From Melioribacter roseus (GTDB lineage Bacteria > Bacteroidota > Ignavibacteria > Ignavibacteriales > Melioribacteraceae): DNA of 64,000 bases. The DNA lies in the NCBI GenBank assembly GCA_020724265.1, contig DYHH01000009.1:62001-126000 (forward strand), given 5' to 3'. The notes under the pieces were generated by a model. That model made no database searches. It was not told the origin of the DNA and saw nothing but the letters and a program-made list of their open reading frames with translations. This document shows positions 7,435 through 15,095 of this stretch, piece by piece; position 1 is the first letter of the stretch; the number at the start of each line of letters is the position of its first letter. The position numbers and the translations under genes were made by a program.

Positions 7435-9603
7435 ATGAAAATTGTAGAAAAGATTGCAAAAGAACTAAACATTAAGAATGAACAGGTAAAATCTGTCTTT
7501 AGTCTATTTGATGATGGAGCCACTGTTCCTTTTATTGCGCGTTACAGGAAAGAACATACCGGTGGCTTAGACGAAGATCAACTTCGTAATATGGAAGACC
7601 TCCGGAATTACCTTATACTTCTTGAAGATAGAAAGAAAACCGTTCTTGCAAGTATCGAAGAACAGGGTAAGCTAACCGATGAATTAAAAGAAAAAATAAT
7701 AGCCGCGGAAAAATTACGCGAGGTCGAAGATCTTTATCTTCCTTATAAACCTAAAAGAAAAACACGCGCAACGGTTGCAATTGCAAAAGGACTTGAACCG
7801 TTAGCGGATTTTATTTTGAATAATCTTCACTTTAAAGGAAAGCTTGAAGATGAAGCTCTTAAGTATATCAATATTGAAAAAGAAGTAAACTCTGTTGAAG
7901 AAGCAATACAGGGTGCAAAAGATATTATCGCAGAAAGAATTTCCGAAAACGCGGATGTACGCCAACTCGTTAGGGATTTTCTTTTAGAGAATTCAAAAAT
8001 CGTTTCAAAAAAATCTGATGTAAAAAAAGAAGACCTCGATAAAAACAAAAAAGATGTGTACGAAATTTATCACGAATTTGAAATTGAAATCAAAAAGATA
8101 AAACCCTACCAGGTACTTGCAATTAATAGAGGCGAAAAGGAAAAATTTCTTAAAGTGGTTTTGAGTTACGATCATCCCAAAATCGTCAATGAAATTTATG
8201 ATGAATTTTTCGGTAAGGATGAAAATGTTTTTGCAGAAATGCTGCGGGAGGTAACTGAAGATTCATTTAACAGGTTAATATATCCCTCCATTGAAAGAGA
8301 TGTGCGCGGTGAACTTACGGAAAAAGCCGATTTACATGCCGTTGAAATTTTTGCATCAAACTTACGGCAGTTACTATTGCAGCCGCCGTTCGCAAACAAA
8401 ATGATAATGGGAATCGATCCCGGTTTTGTTTCGGGCTGTAAAGTTGCGGTAATTGATTATACCGGTAAATATTTGGAGGGAACAACAATTTATCCCCATC
8501 CCCCGCAGAATAAAATAGAACAAGCAAAAAATATTGTTTCCGAATTAATTAGAAAACACAGCGTTGAGTTAATCGCTATCGGGAATGGAACGGCAAGCCG
8601 TGAAACAGAATTAATGGTTGCAAATCTAATTACTGAAAATAAATTGCAATGCCATTATTTAATTACAAACGAAGCGGGGGCATCCGTTTACTCTGCTTCA
8701 AAAATTGCGAAGGATGAATTCCCTGATCTTGAAGCATCTCAGCGGGGGAACATATCAATTGCAAGAAGAGTTCTCGACCCGTTAGCAGAACTTGTAAAAA
8801 TTGATTCGAAATCAATCGGAGTAGGTTTATACCAACACGATGTAGATCAAAAATTATTAAATAAAAAATTAGATGATGTTGTGATAAGCTGTGTTAATTA
8901 CGTTGGGGTTGATGTCAATACGGCTTCATCATCTTTGCTAACATATGTTTCGGGTTTAACAAAAAGTACAGCGAATAAAATTATTGAATACCGGGATAAG
9001 CATGGAAAATTTACAAACCGTGAACAAATAAAAAATGTTAAAGGAATCGGTGAAAAAGTTTTCGAACAGTCAATAGGGTTTTTGAAAATTCCGAACAGCG
9101 AAAATCCGTTGGATAATACTTTTATTCATCCCGAATCTTATTCTGCTGTTGAAAAACTGCTTGATATGACAAACATCGATGCGAAAGAGATATATAAAAA
9201 AGGGTCAATGCTTGATTTGTTTGTAAAGCAGAAGAGTTTAGATGAAATTGCAAAGCAAATTGAAATCGGTGTTCCGACATTAGAAGATATTTTAGATAAC
9301 TTAAAAAAACCGGGTCGTGATCCGCGCGAGGATATGCCTAAACCAATTTTAAGAAGTGATGTACTAAAAATTGAAGACCTTGAAGAAGGAATGAAATTAA
9401 AAGGAACTGTAAGAAATGTTGTCGACTTCGGAGCGTTTGTTGATATTGGTGTTAAACAAGACGGACTACTTCACATATCTCAAATTGCTAATAAATATAT
9501 TAAACATCCGATTGAGATCTTGAATGTGGGTGACATTATTGATGTAACTATTATTGGTGTTGATCAAGAACGCGGAAGGATTTCGCTGAGTTTGCTGACT
9601 TAG
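7435..9603 (+). CDS. tex: Tex-family S1 RNA-binding transcription accessory protein
   Basis: Tex proteins bind nucleic acid and influence transcription and RNA processing. The product of 722 residues has the full Tex architecture: an N-terminal helical region with VPFIARYRKEHTGGLDE (about 26-42), a YqgF/RNase H-like domain starting MGIDPGFVSGCKVAVID near 326, tandem helix-hairpin-helix segments with SSLLTYVSGLTKSTANKI and KGIGEKVFEQSIGFL (about 500-545), and a C-terminal S1 domain (GTVRNVVDFGAFVDIGVKQDGLLHIS, about 655-680). I choose the ATG at 7435 because the family begins close to MKIVEKIAKEL; an in-frame TTG at 7423 would add four residues. Confidence 0.95.
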   Translation: MKIVEKIAKELNIKNEQVKSVFSLFDDGATVPFIARYRKEHTGGLDEDQLRNMEDLRNYLILLEDRKKTVLASIEEQGKLTDELKEKIIAAEKLREVEDLYLPYKPKRKTRATVAIAKGLEPLADFILNNLHFKGKLEDEALKYINIEKEVNSVEEAIQGAKDIIAERISENADVRQLVRDFLLENSKIVSKKSDVKKEDLDKNKKDVYEIYHEFEIEIKKIKPYQVLAINRGEKEKFLKVVLSYDHPKIVNEIYDEFFGKDENVFAEMLREVTEDSFNRLIYPSIERDVRGELTEKADLHAVEIFASNLRQLLLQPPFANKMIMGIDPGFVSGCKVAVIDYTGKYLEGTTIYPHPPQNKIEQAKNIVSELIRKHSVELIAIGNGTASRETELMVANLITENKLQCHYLITNEAGASVYSASKIAKDEFPDLEASQRGNISIARRVLDPLAELVKIDSKSIGVGLYQHDVDQKLLNKKLDDVVISCVNYVGVDVNTASSSLLTYVSGLTKSTANKIIEYRDKHGKFTNREQIKNVKGIGEKVFEQSIGFLKIPNSENPLDNTFIHPESYSAVEKLLDMTNIDAKEIYKKGSMLDLFVKQKSLDEIAKQIEIGVPTLEDILDNLKKPGRDPREDMPKPILRSDVLKIEDLEEGMKLKGTVRNVVDFGAFVDIGVKQDGLLHISQIANKYIKHPIEILNVGDIIDVTIIGVDQERGRISLSLLT

Positions 9604-9608
9604 ATATC

Positions 9609-9680
9609 CCCGGGATTTTCTTAATCAAAATGGATATAAAAAAATTTTTGTTAATAATTTTCTATCTGACAAATCCCGGG
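9609..9680. repeat. Inverted repeat after tex
   Basis: CCCGGGATTT at 9609-9618 is repeated in inverse at 9671-9680, separated by a very AT-rich 52 bases containing a run of As then Ts. It could fold as a 10-bp stem with a large loop downstream of tex. A variant of the right arm (AAATCCCRGGRATTTTAAG) also stands directly before the second repeat array near 14795, so it is probably part of the dispersed repeat and not a dedicated terminator. Confidence 0.45.
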
Positions 9681-9690
9681 AATTTTAAGA

Positions 9691-9828
9691 AACCTTCGAG
9701 GTAAGAGTTCGGTGATTATGCAGCTTTTCCTCGAAGGTTGCTTGCAAGCCGAAATTAGACAAAGTAACCTTGAAGGATAAAGAGCTTAAATCGACTACGC
9801 TTACCTTCAAGGTTTGTTATTTTGATTA
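9691..9828. repeat. 138-bp double-hairpin repeat, copy A
   Basis: One full unit of a 138-bp dispersed repeat. It contains two perfect 11-bp stems: AACCTTCGAGG (9691-9701) with CCTCGAAGGTT (9729-9739), and AACCTTGAAGG (9766-9776) with CCTTCAAGGTT (9804-9814). The two stems share nearly the same sequence, differing at one central position. Two further full copies lie at 14815-15090, so the units bracket the T9SS island. No coding potential is apparent. It resembles REP/BIME-type or small non-autonomous elements in form; the mobilising enzyme, if any, is not in the window. Confidence 0.85.
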
Positions 9829-9900
9829 AACCTTCGAGTTAAGAGATTGCTGCTTAAGTTCTTTTTCCTCGAAGGTTGCTTAGTTAGCAAGCAACGTTGA
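9829..9900. repeat. Partial, diverged copy of the 138-bp repeat
   Basis: Directly after copy A, in the same 138-bp phase, the first hairpin recurs in diverged form: AACCTTCGAG at 9829-9838 pairs with CTCGAAGGTT at 9868-9877. The second hairpin is missing apart from a scrap ending near 9900 (CAACGTTGAAG). This shows the repeats occur in tandem and decay from one end. Confidence 0.7.
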
Positions 9901-9910
9901 AGATTTGTAG

Positions 9911-10011
9911 CCGCAGACTTTACGTCTGCGGTGGTAACCTCTCGATATATCTAAAATAATCTTGAAGTTTATAGAGTACGAGATAAGTACACACGCAGAC
10001 AAATGTCTGCG
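9911..10011. repeat. Two CCGCAGAC hairpins
   Basis: Two short hairpins with the same stem: CCGCAGAC (9911-9918) with GTCTGCGG (9924-9931), and CGCAGAC (9994-10000) with GTCTGCG (10005-10011). They are GC-richer than the surroundings and have 4-5 base loops. Their repetition suggests a dispersed palindromic element. No gene is visible between them. Confidence 0.65.
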
Positions 10012-10066
10012 GTTACATTTTTATCAACATTCATTTAGTTGGTTTTTTCTTACCAGGTTAATTGGT

Positions 10067-10094
10067 GTAGAGTCTTCATTAATGAAGGCTCTAC
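10067..10094. repeat. 28-base near-perfect palindrome
   Basis: GTAGAGTCTTCATT followed by AATGAAGGCTCTAC forms an almost perfect palindrome with one mismatched pair (T/G-type) per arm. It ends 7 bases before the stop codon of the T9SS propeller gene that reads leftward into it, so it could act as a terminator, but no clear T-run follows on the minus strand. It may be another dispersed palindrome. Confidence 0.5.
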
Positions 10095-10101
10095 GGAGAT
10101 A

Positions 10102-11697
10102 CTATTTTATCAGCATCATCTTGCGACTTAGTCTCGATTGTTGAGATTCCAAAACGTAAAAGTACACGCCCGTACTTAAACTCTTATTCTCAAATACATA
10201 CTCATAGCTTCCCGCTTCTTTTTCACCTTGGAAGAGGGTCTCTATTTCTTGTCCGAGTAAGTTAAAAATAGAAAGTTTTACTTCACTTCTCACCGGCAAA
10301 CTAAATTTAATTGTTGTGCTCGGGTTAAATGGATTTGGGTAGTTTTGTTCTAATTTATATTCACTTGGTAGTTCGTCTTCTTTTACTGAGTTTGGGTTGT
10401 CTCCAATTGCTATAAGGTTATTCTTAACATTATCATTCCAAAAGCCGTGATGCATTCCGATTATAATATTTCCTTCGCTTGTTATAACAGGTGAGGAACT
10501 TGCATACAATTTATCGTCCAGAGGTATTTGCCATAAAAGCTCACCTTCTTTACTTATTGCATATAAATAATAGCCAAAATCTGCAGCAGCATATATTGTA
10601 CCTTCATCATCACTAACTAATATATTTTCAATAAATATACGACCTTCTACAAATCTTTCCTCTTTTTCAAATTCATAGATCCATCTTAAATTACCATGAT
10701 AGTCCAAAGAAGTTATAGTTGATACAATTTCGTCATTATCGAAAATGGAGGCAAAAAACGCAATGTTCCCATGTTTATCTATAGTTGGTCCATTATTAGC
10801 ATACACTTCATCAGGTGAAATCCAGTTGATACTTCCGTCAGGATTAAGACTATATATATATGGTCTCCATCTTTGTGGATTGCTGAAGGGTACCGCTTGA
10901 AAATAAATTTTGTTTGAATTGTCAACTAATAGTGTCTGTCCATTCTCTATAAAATGAAACTCGACTTCCCAAAAAACTTCACCACTTTTAGAGTTAATAG
11001 AATGAACTTTATAGATGTATTCCGGATCTTTGTAATAAACAGAAATTGCATAAAGTGTATCCCCTGATGGAGAAAGAGATAGTCCTTTCCCTGTTATTTT
11101 TGATATTGCTGACTTGAAACGAATTTCCCCGTTAGGTGTAAAACTAATCAAAGAATCTAAAGTTGCGGTAAAAATATTACCTTCTTTATCAACTACCATA
11201 TTTCTAATATTAAATGGCGACTCGGAAATATAACTCCATTTAATGTCTCCGGTAGAATCTAATGCATAGAAATATGCCGGATTTGGTCCCTGTGTTCCAA
11301 AATATACTGTCCCGTCTGATGCTGCTACCGGTGCACAATCATTTGCTACCCAATTTGTAGTTGTAAATCTCCATATTAGTTCACCTTCCGAATCAGTGCA
11401 ATAGAAATAATTTTCGTTAGAAGCTGTAAAATTTCCGGCAATAGTACCAAAAAAAAGAATTCCATTGTTGCCTATTATTGGTCCGTTATAGATACCAAGC
11501 GGGTAAGTTTTTCTCCAGAGAATTTCCGGGTTTTTAGGTCCAATAAATTCAGAGCGCCCTGTTGCTTGAACATCACCACGTGCAACAGGCCATGGCGAAT
11601 CAGCGAGTGAGGGCCACGGTATTTTTTCTTGTGTTTGTGAAAAGGATACAATATTTAATAACACTATAAGCAGAAAAAATGATTTAATATTTTTCAT
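10102..11697 (-). CDS. Secreted PQQ-like beta-propeller with T9SS sorting domain, copy 1
   Basis: The 531-residue product starts with a Sec signal peptide (MKNIKSFFLLIVLLNIVSFS, residues 1-20). Residues about 35-425 form a PQQ/pyrrolo-quinoline-type beta-propeller, seen from repeated blade motifs such as DSTGDIKWSY, SKEGELLWQIP and SDGTVYFGT. The last 80 residues are a type IX secretion C-terminal sorting domain: YPNPFNPSTTIKFSLP, then GVYFYVL and a terminal KMMLIK. It should be exported and attached to, or released from, the cell surface. It is a tandem duplicate of the next gene (11781-13376): residues 1-241 and about 376-531 are virtually identical, while about 242-375 differ at many positions. 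No catalytic motif is visible; these propellers often bind ligands. Confidence 0.9.
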   Translation of the reverse strand: MKNIKSFFLLIVLLNIVSFSQTQEKIPWPSLADSPWPVARGDVQATGRSEFIGPKNPEILWRKTYPLGIYNGPIIGNNGILFFGTIAGNFTASNENYFYCTDSEGELIWRFTTTNWVANDCAPVAASDGTVYFGTQGPNPAYFYALDSTGDIKWSYISESPFNIRNMVVDKEGNIFTATLDSLISFTPNGEIRFKSAISKITGKGLSLSPSGDTLYAISVYYKDPEYIYKVHSINSKSGEVFWEVEFHFIENGQTLLVDNSNKIYFQAVPFSNPQRWRPYIYSLNPDGSINWISPDEVYANNGPTIDKHGNIAFFASIFDNDEIVSTITSLDYHGNLRWIYEFEKEERFVEGRIFIENILVSDDEGTIYAAADFGYYLYAISKEGELLWQIPLDDKLYASSSPVITSEGNIIIGMHHGFWNDNVKNNLIAIGDNPNSVKEDELPSEYKLEQNYPNPFNPSTTIKFSLPVRSEVKLSIFNLLGQEIETLFQGEKEAGSYEYVFENKSLSTGVYFYVLESQQSRLSRKMMLIK

Positions 11698-11714
11698 CGT
11701 TTAATTCCTCGCTA

Positions 11715-11746
11715 AAACACAGCATTTCTTTTTTGAAATTCCGTGT
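11715..11746 (-). repeat. Decayed copy of the intergenic hairpin
   Basis: In the gap between the two duplicated propeller genes, ACACAGCATTTC (11717-11728) faces GAAATTCCGTGT (11735-11746). This is the same element as the perfect hairpin at 13395-13426 upstream of copy 2, but with about three mismatches in the stem. It shows the duplicated unit included the hairpin and that this copy has lost its pairing. Confidence 0.5.
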
Positions 11747-11780
11747 CTTTAGAATAATTTTCTACTTAGCTTATTTGATA

Positions 11781-13376
11781 CTATTTTATCAGCATCATCT
11801 TGCGACTTAGTCTCGATTGTTGAGATTCCAAAACGTAAAAGTACACGCCCGTACTTAAACTCTTATTCTCAAATACATACTCATAGCTTCCCGCTTCTTT
11901 TTCACCTTGGAAGAGGGTCTCTATTTCTTGTCCGAGTAAGTTAAAAATAGAAAGTTTTACTTCACTTCTCACCGGCAAACTAAATTTAATTGTTGTGCTC
12001 GGGTTAAATGGATTTGGGTAGTTTTGTTCTAATTTATATTCACTTGGTAGTTCGTCTTCTTTTACTGAGTTTGGGTTGTCTCCAATTGCTATAAGGTTAT
12101 TCTTAACATTATCATTCCAAAAGCCGTGATGCATTCCGATTATAATATTTCCTTCGCTTGTTATAACAGGTGAGGAACTTGCATACAATTTATCGTCCAG
12201 AGGTATTTGCCATAAAAGCTCACCTTCTTTACTTATTGCATATAAATAATAGCCATAATGAGAAGCAGCATATATTGTACCTTCATCATCACATACCGAT
12301 CCATGTTCGGAAAAAATGCGATCACCTTCAAATCTTTCTTCTTTTTCGAATTCATAAAACCATCTTAAATTACCGTTATAATCTAAAGATGTGATTGTCG
12401 AAATAAATTCACCATTTTCTTTAATTGAAGCGAAGAATGAAATATTTCCGTATTTATCTATTGTTGGGCCGTAATTAACATATATATCTTCGGGAGAGAT
12501 CCAATTAGTACTTCCATCGGGATTGAGACAAAATATTTTCGGGATAAATTGCTGAGGATAACTAATTGGCACAGCTTGAAAGTATATTTTATTGGAGTTA
12601 TCAACTAATATTGTTTGACCACCTACCATCCAATAAAATTGTTTTTCCCAAAAAACTTCACCACTTTTAGAGTTAATGGAATGAACTGTATAGATGTATT
12701 CCGGGTCTTTGTAATAAACAGAAATTGCATAAAGTGTATCCCCTGATGGAGAAAGGGATAGCCCTTTCCCTGTTATTTTTGATATTGCTGACTTGAAACG
12801 AATTTCCCCGTTAGGTGTAAAACTAATCAAAGAATCTAAAGTTGCGGTAAAAATATTACCTTCTTTATCAACTACCATATTTCTAATATTAAATGGCGAC
12901 TCGGAAATATAACTCCATTTAATGTCTCCGGTAGAATCTAATGCATAGAAATATGCCGGATTTGGTCCCTGTGTTCCAAAATATACTGTCCCGTCTGATG
13001 CTGCTACCGGTGCACAATCATTTGCTACCCAATTTGTAGTTGTAAATCTCCATATTAGTTCACCTTCCGAATCAGTGCAATAGAAATAATTTTCGTTAGA
13101 AGCTGTAAAATTTCCGGCAATAGTACCAAAAAAAAGAATTCCATTGTTGCCTATTATTGGTCCGTTATAGATACCAAGCGGGTAAGTTTTTCTCCAGAGA
13201 ATTTCCGGGTTTTTAGGTCCAATAAATTCAGAGCGCCCTGTTGCTTGAACATCACCACGTGCAACAGGCCATGGCGAATCAGCGAGTGAGGGCCACGGTA
13301 TTTTTTCTTGTGTTTGTGAAAAGGATACAATATTTAATAACACTATAAGCAGAAAAAATGATTTAATATTTTTCAT
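11781..13376 (-). CDS. Secreted PQQ-like beta-propeller with T9SS sorting domain, copy 2
   Basis: A second 531-residue propeller with the same signal peptide, length and T9SS sorting domain as the gene at 10102-11697; the repeat period is 1679 bp. The first 241 residues differ by one change (K to T near residue 226) and the last 156 are identical, but residues about 242-375 (coordinates about 12253-12651) carry dozens of substitutions with no length change. The changes cluster in loops such as VGGQTILVDN/ENGQTLLVDN and DRIFSEHGSVC/EGRIFIENILV. A GAGGAAT ribosome site precedes the ATG. It is cotranscribed with, or follows, the T9SS gene at 13460. The ligand and role are unknown. Confidence 0.9.
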   Translation of the reverse strand: MKNIKSFFLLIVLLNIVSFSQTQEKIPWPSLADSPWPVARGDVQATGRSEFIGPKNPEILWRKTYPLGIYNGPIIGNNGILFFGTIAGNFTASNENYFYCTDSEGELIWRFTTTNWVANDCAPVAASDGTVYFGTQGPNPAYFYALDSTGDIKWSYISESPFNIRNMVVDKEGNIFTATLDSLISFTPNGEIRFKSAISKITGKGLSLSPSGDTLYAISVYYKDPEYIYTVHSINSKSGEVFWEKQFYWMVGGQTILVDNSNKIYFQAVPISYPQQFIPKIFCLNPDGSTNWISPEDIYVNYGPTIDKYGNISFFASIKENGEFISTITSLDYNGNLRWFYEFEKEERFEGDRIFSEHGSVCDDEGTIYAASHYGYYLYAISKEGELLWQIPLDDKLYASSSPVITSEGNIIIGMHHGFWNDNVKNNLIAIGDNPNSVKEDELPSEYKLEQNYPNPFNPSTTIKFSLPVRSEVKLSIFNLLGQEIETLFQGEKEAGSYEYVFENKSLSTGVYFYVLESQQSRLSRKMMLIK

Positions 13377-13394
13377 CGTTTAATTCCTCGCTAA

Positions 13395-13426
13395 AACACG
13401 GCATTTCGAAAAAGAAATGCCGTGTT
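13395..13426 (-). terminator. Perfect 13-bp hairpin between T9SS genes
   Basis: AACACGGCATTTC (13395-13407) and GAAATGCCGTGTT (13414-13426) form a perfect 13-bp stem with a 6-base loop. On the minus strand it lies after the stop of the 13460 gene and is followed by TTTTAG, then the ribosome site of propeller copy 2. The T-run is short, so it may be a weak terminator or attenuator controlling read-through into the duplicated genes. Confidence 0.55.
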
Positions 13427-13459
13427 CTTAGAATTACTTCCTGATTAGGTCATTTGATA

Positions 13460-14585
13460 CTATTTGATTAACAATAACTTTTTGGTGTTGGTATATTTAC
13501 CAGCAGCGATAGTATAAAAATAAATACCGCTTGGCAGATTTTCAGCATTAAAATCTGTGCTATAGACACCTGCTATTTTTACCTCGTTTACTAGCTCGGC
13601 AACCTCTTCACCTAATGTGTTATACACTTTTAATGTAACATGTTCATCACTTGGAATTGAATATGAAATTGTTGTTGTTGGATTAAATGGGTTTGGATAG
13701 TTTTGTTTCAATTCATAATCAATTGAGACCTCGCCGCCCTCCTTAAATAATGATACATCTATACTTTTCGTTTGTGTGTATTGAGATTCTCTGCTGCCAT
13801 TGATAGCTGTAATTTTGTAATAAGCCGTGTTGGTTGAACCGGTTACAAAATCATAATCTACGTAAGCTTCTACAAGCGGACTTAGAGTAGCAATTTTAGA
13901 AAAACTTCCGGGAGGATTACCTTTTCCAACAACACTTCTGTAAACGGCATAACCGGTGATTTCAATATAGTCTTCATTTTGATTATGCGCCCAAGAAAGT
14001 CTTGGATGATTATTTACTGCAGCAACATCAAAAAGCCAGGGCACTTTGGGTTCAAGCCCAACCTTTTTCTGTTTTATATGATCCCACATATTCCAAATAG
14101 TTTCAGAAACTACTTCATTTTGTGAACCTTTGTAATATAATTTGTTATTAGAATCATCATATTCAAATTCAATATCAATTTGCTTAACAGTATCAAAAAT
14201 TGCAGGTAAATGAGAAGTACGATAGTCTATATACATATAATCCTTCATTACTCCATCCTCACGTACTTCTATTCTATAATATCCAAGTGCTAAGCCTGGA
14301 TCATTATCGTCAGGACTAAAACATAAATCCAATGGAATTATTAGTGAACCGGTATAGTTTGGGTCTGCAGGAATAACTTTTGAACTCAATCCACCAGAAT
14401 AGCTGGTTGTTAAATTATGATATTGATCCCAACGACTTATTCCTTGGGGAACTACATTAAGTTGAATTTCTGATTCTTGCTGCCAGTTTCGAATTGAAAT
14501 TAAAAACTCTCCAGTTGTACGAAGGTCATCAGCAATTACCCCCCCATAAAAGAATAAATAGTAATAATACTAAGTACTTTTTCAT
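13460..14585 (-). pseudogene. T9SS-sorted secreted protein, frame broken at a 7-G tract
   Basis: The body reads open from the stop at 13460 upward and contains a fibronectin-III-like domain (LSWAHNQNEDYIEITGYAVYR and later TAYYKITAINGS) followed by a T9SS sorting domain (YPNPFNPTTTISYSIP ... KKLLLIK). The true start is the ATG at 14585, which has a perfect AAGGAG site 7 bases upstream and encodes a signal peptide MKKYLVLLLFILLWG. That frame hits a stop after residue 18. Removing one base from the seven consecutive Gs (plus-strand Cs, 14539-14545) joins the signal peptide to the body as one frame of 374 residues. It is therefore a single gene split by a one-base insertion in a homopolymer: a phase-variable switch, a recent mutation or a sequencing error. 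A separately translated 309-residue piece from 14389 would lack a signal peptide. Confidence 0.85.
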
Positions 14586-14620
14586 CTTGCAACTCCTTAA
14601 TTATTAATATTGTAATTGTC

Positions 14621-14632
14621 TGTCTCGAGACA
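14621..14632. promoter_or_regulatory. Palindrome upstream of the frameshifted T9SS gene
   Basis: TGTCTCGAGACA is a perfect 12-base palindrome 36 bases upstream of the ATG at 14585. Its position in the promoter region suggests a regulator site, but no regulator is identified. Beyond it, 14633-14814 holds only AT-rich sequence in which I see no gene. Confidence 0.3.
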
Positions 14633-14814
14633 AATGCAAGATGCAATAAAATTAAATTACAGTCAAGTTAATTTCTTTAGTATATTTTATTTTTAGGTAT
14701 TGTTTTTTGGACTTATTATATGATTTATTTTTATACACTAAATTTGCTATTAACTTCTGCTCATCTCCGTATTGAAATCTATGGTTCTTAAATGAAATCC
14801 CAGGGATTTTAAGA

Positions 14815-14952
14815 AACCTTCGAGGTAAGAGTTCGGTGATTATGTAGCTTTTCCTCGAAGGTTGCTTGCAAGCCGAAATTAGACAAAGTAACCTTGAAGG
14901 ATAAAGAGCTTAAATCGACTACACTTACCTTCAAGGTTTGTTATTTTGATTA
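14815..14952. repeat. 138-bp double-hairpin repeat, copy B
   Basis: A full unit matching copy A at 9691 except for scattered single-base changes. Stems are AACCTTCGAGG (14815-14825) with CCTCGAAGGTT (14853-14863) and AACCTTGAAGG (14890-14900) with CCTTCAAGGTT (14928-14938). It is immediately followed by copy C with the same 138-bp period. The sequence just upstream (about 14795-14814) also matches that upstream of copy A, so the homologous block extends past the unit. Confidence 0.85.
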
Positions 14953-15090
14953 AACCTTCGAGGTAAGAGTTCGGTGATTATGCAGCTTTTCCTCGAAGGT
15001 TGCTTGCAAGCCGAAATTAGACAAAGTAACCTTGAAGGATAAAGGGCTTAAATCGACTACGCTTACCTTCAAGGTTTGTTATTTTGATTA
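14953..15090. repeat. 138-bp double-hairpin repeat, copy C
   Basis: A third full unit, tandem to copy B. Stems are AACCTTCGAGG (14953-14963) with CCTCGAAGGTT (14991-15001) and AACCTTGAAGG (15028-15038) with CCTTCAAGGTT (15066-15076). It ends 5 bases before the pckA stop codon, so transcripts of pckA run into it; the second stem, followed by an AT-rich tail, may serve as its transcript end. Confidence 0.85.
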
Positions 15091-15095
15091 AAAAA

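Noticed and set aside
9691-9828. 138-bp repeats as CRISPR
   Set aside because: The copies are tandem and back-to-back with no unique spacers of constant length; each holds two large hairpins.
9962-10144. Plus-strand 60-codon frame in the repeat region
   Set aside because: It runs through a palindrome and into the 3' end of the opposite propeller gene, has no ribosome site and no recognisable product.
10102-13376. Tandem propellers as a misassembly
   Set aside because: The diverged 400-base middle shows two real loci; a pure collapse or duplication artefact would be uniform. Assembly error at the identical ends cannot be fully excluded.
14389-14585. Reading the 13460-14389 frame as a complete 309-residue gene
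   Set aside because: The strong start and signal peptide lie upstream in the other frame; one base less in the G tract joins them, so a single broken gene is the better description.
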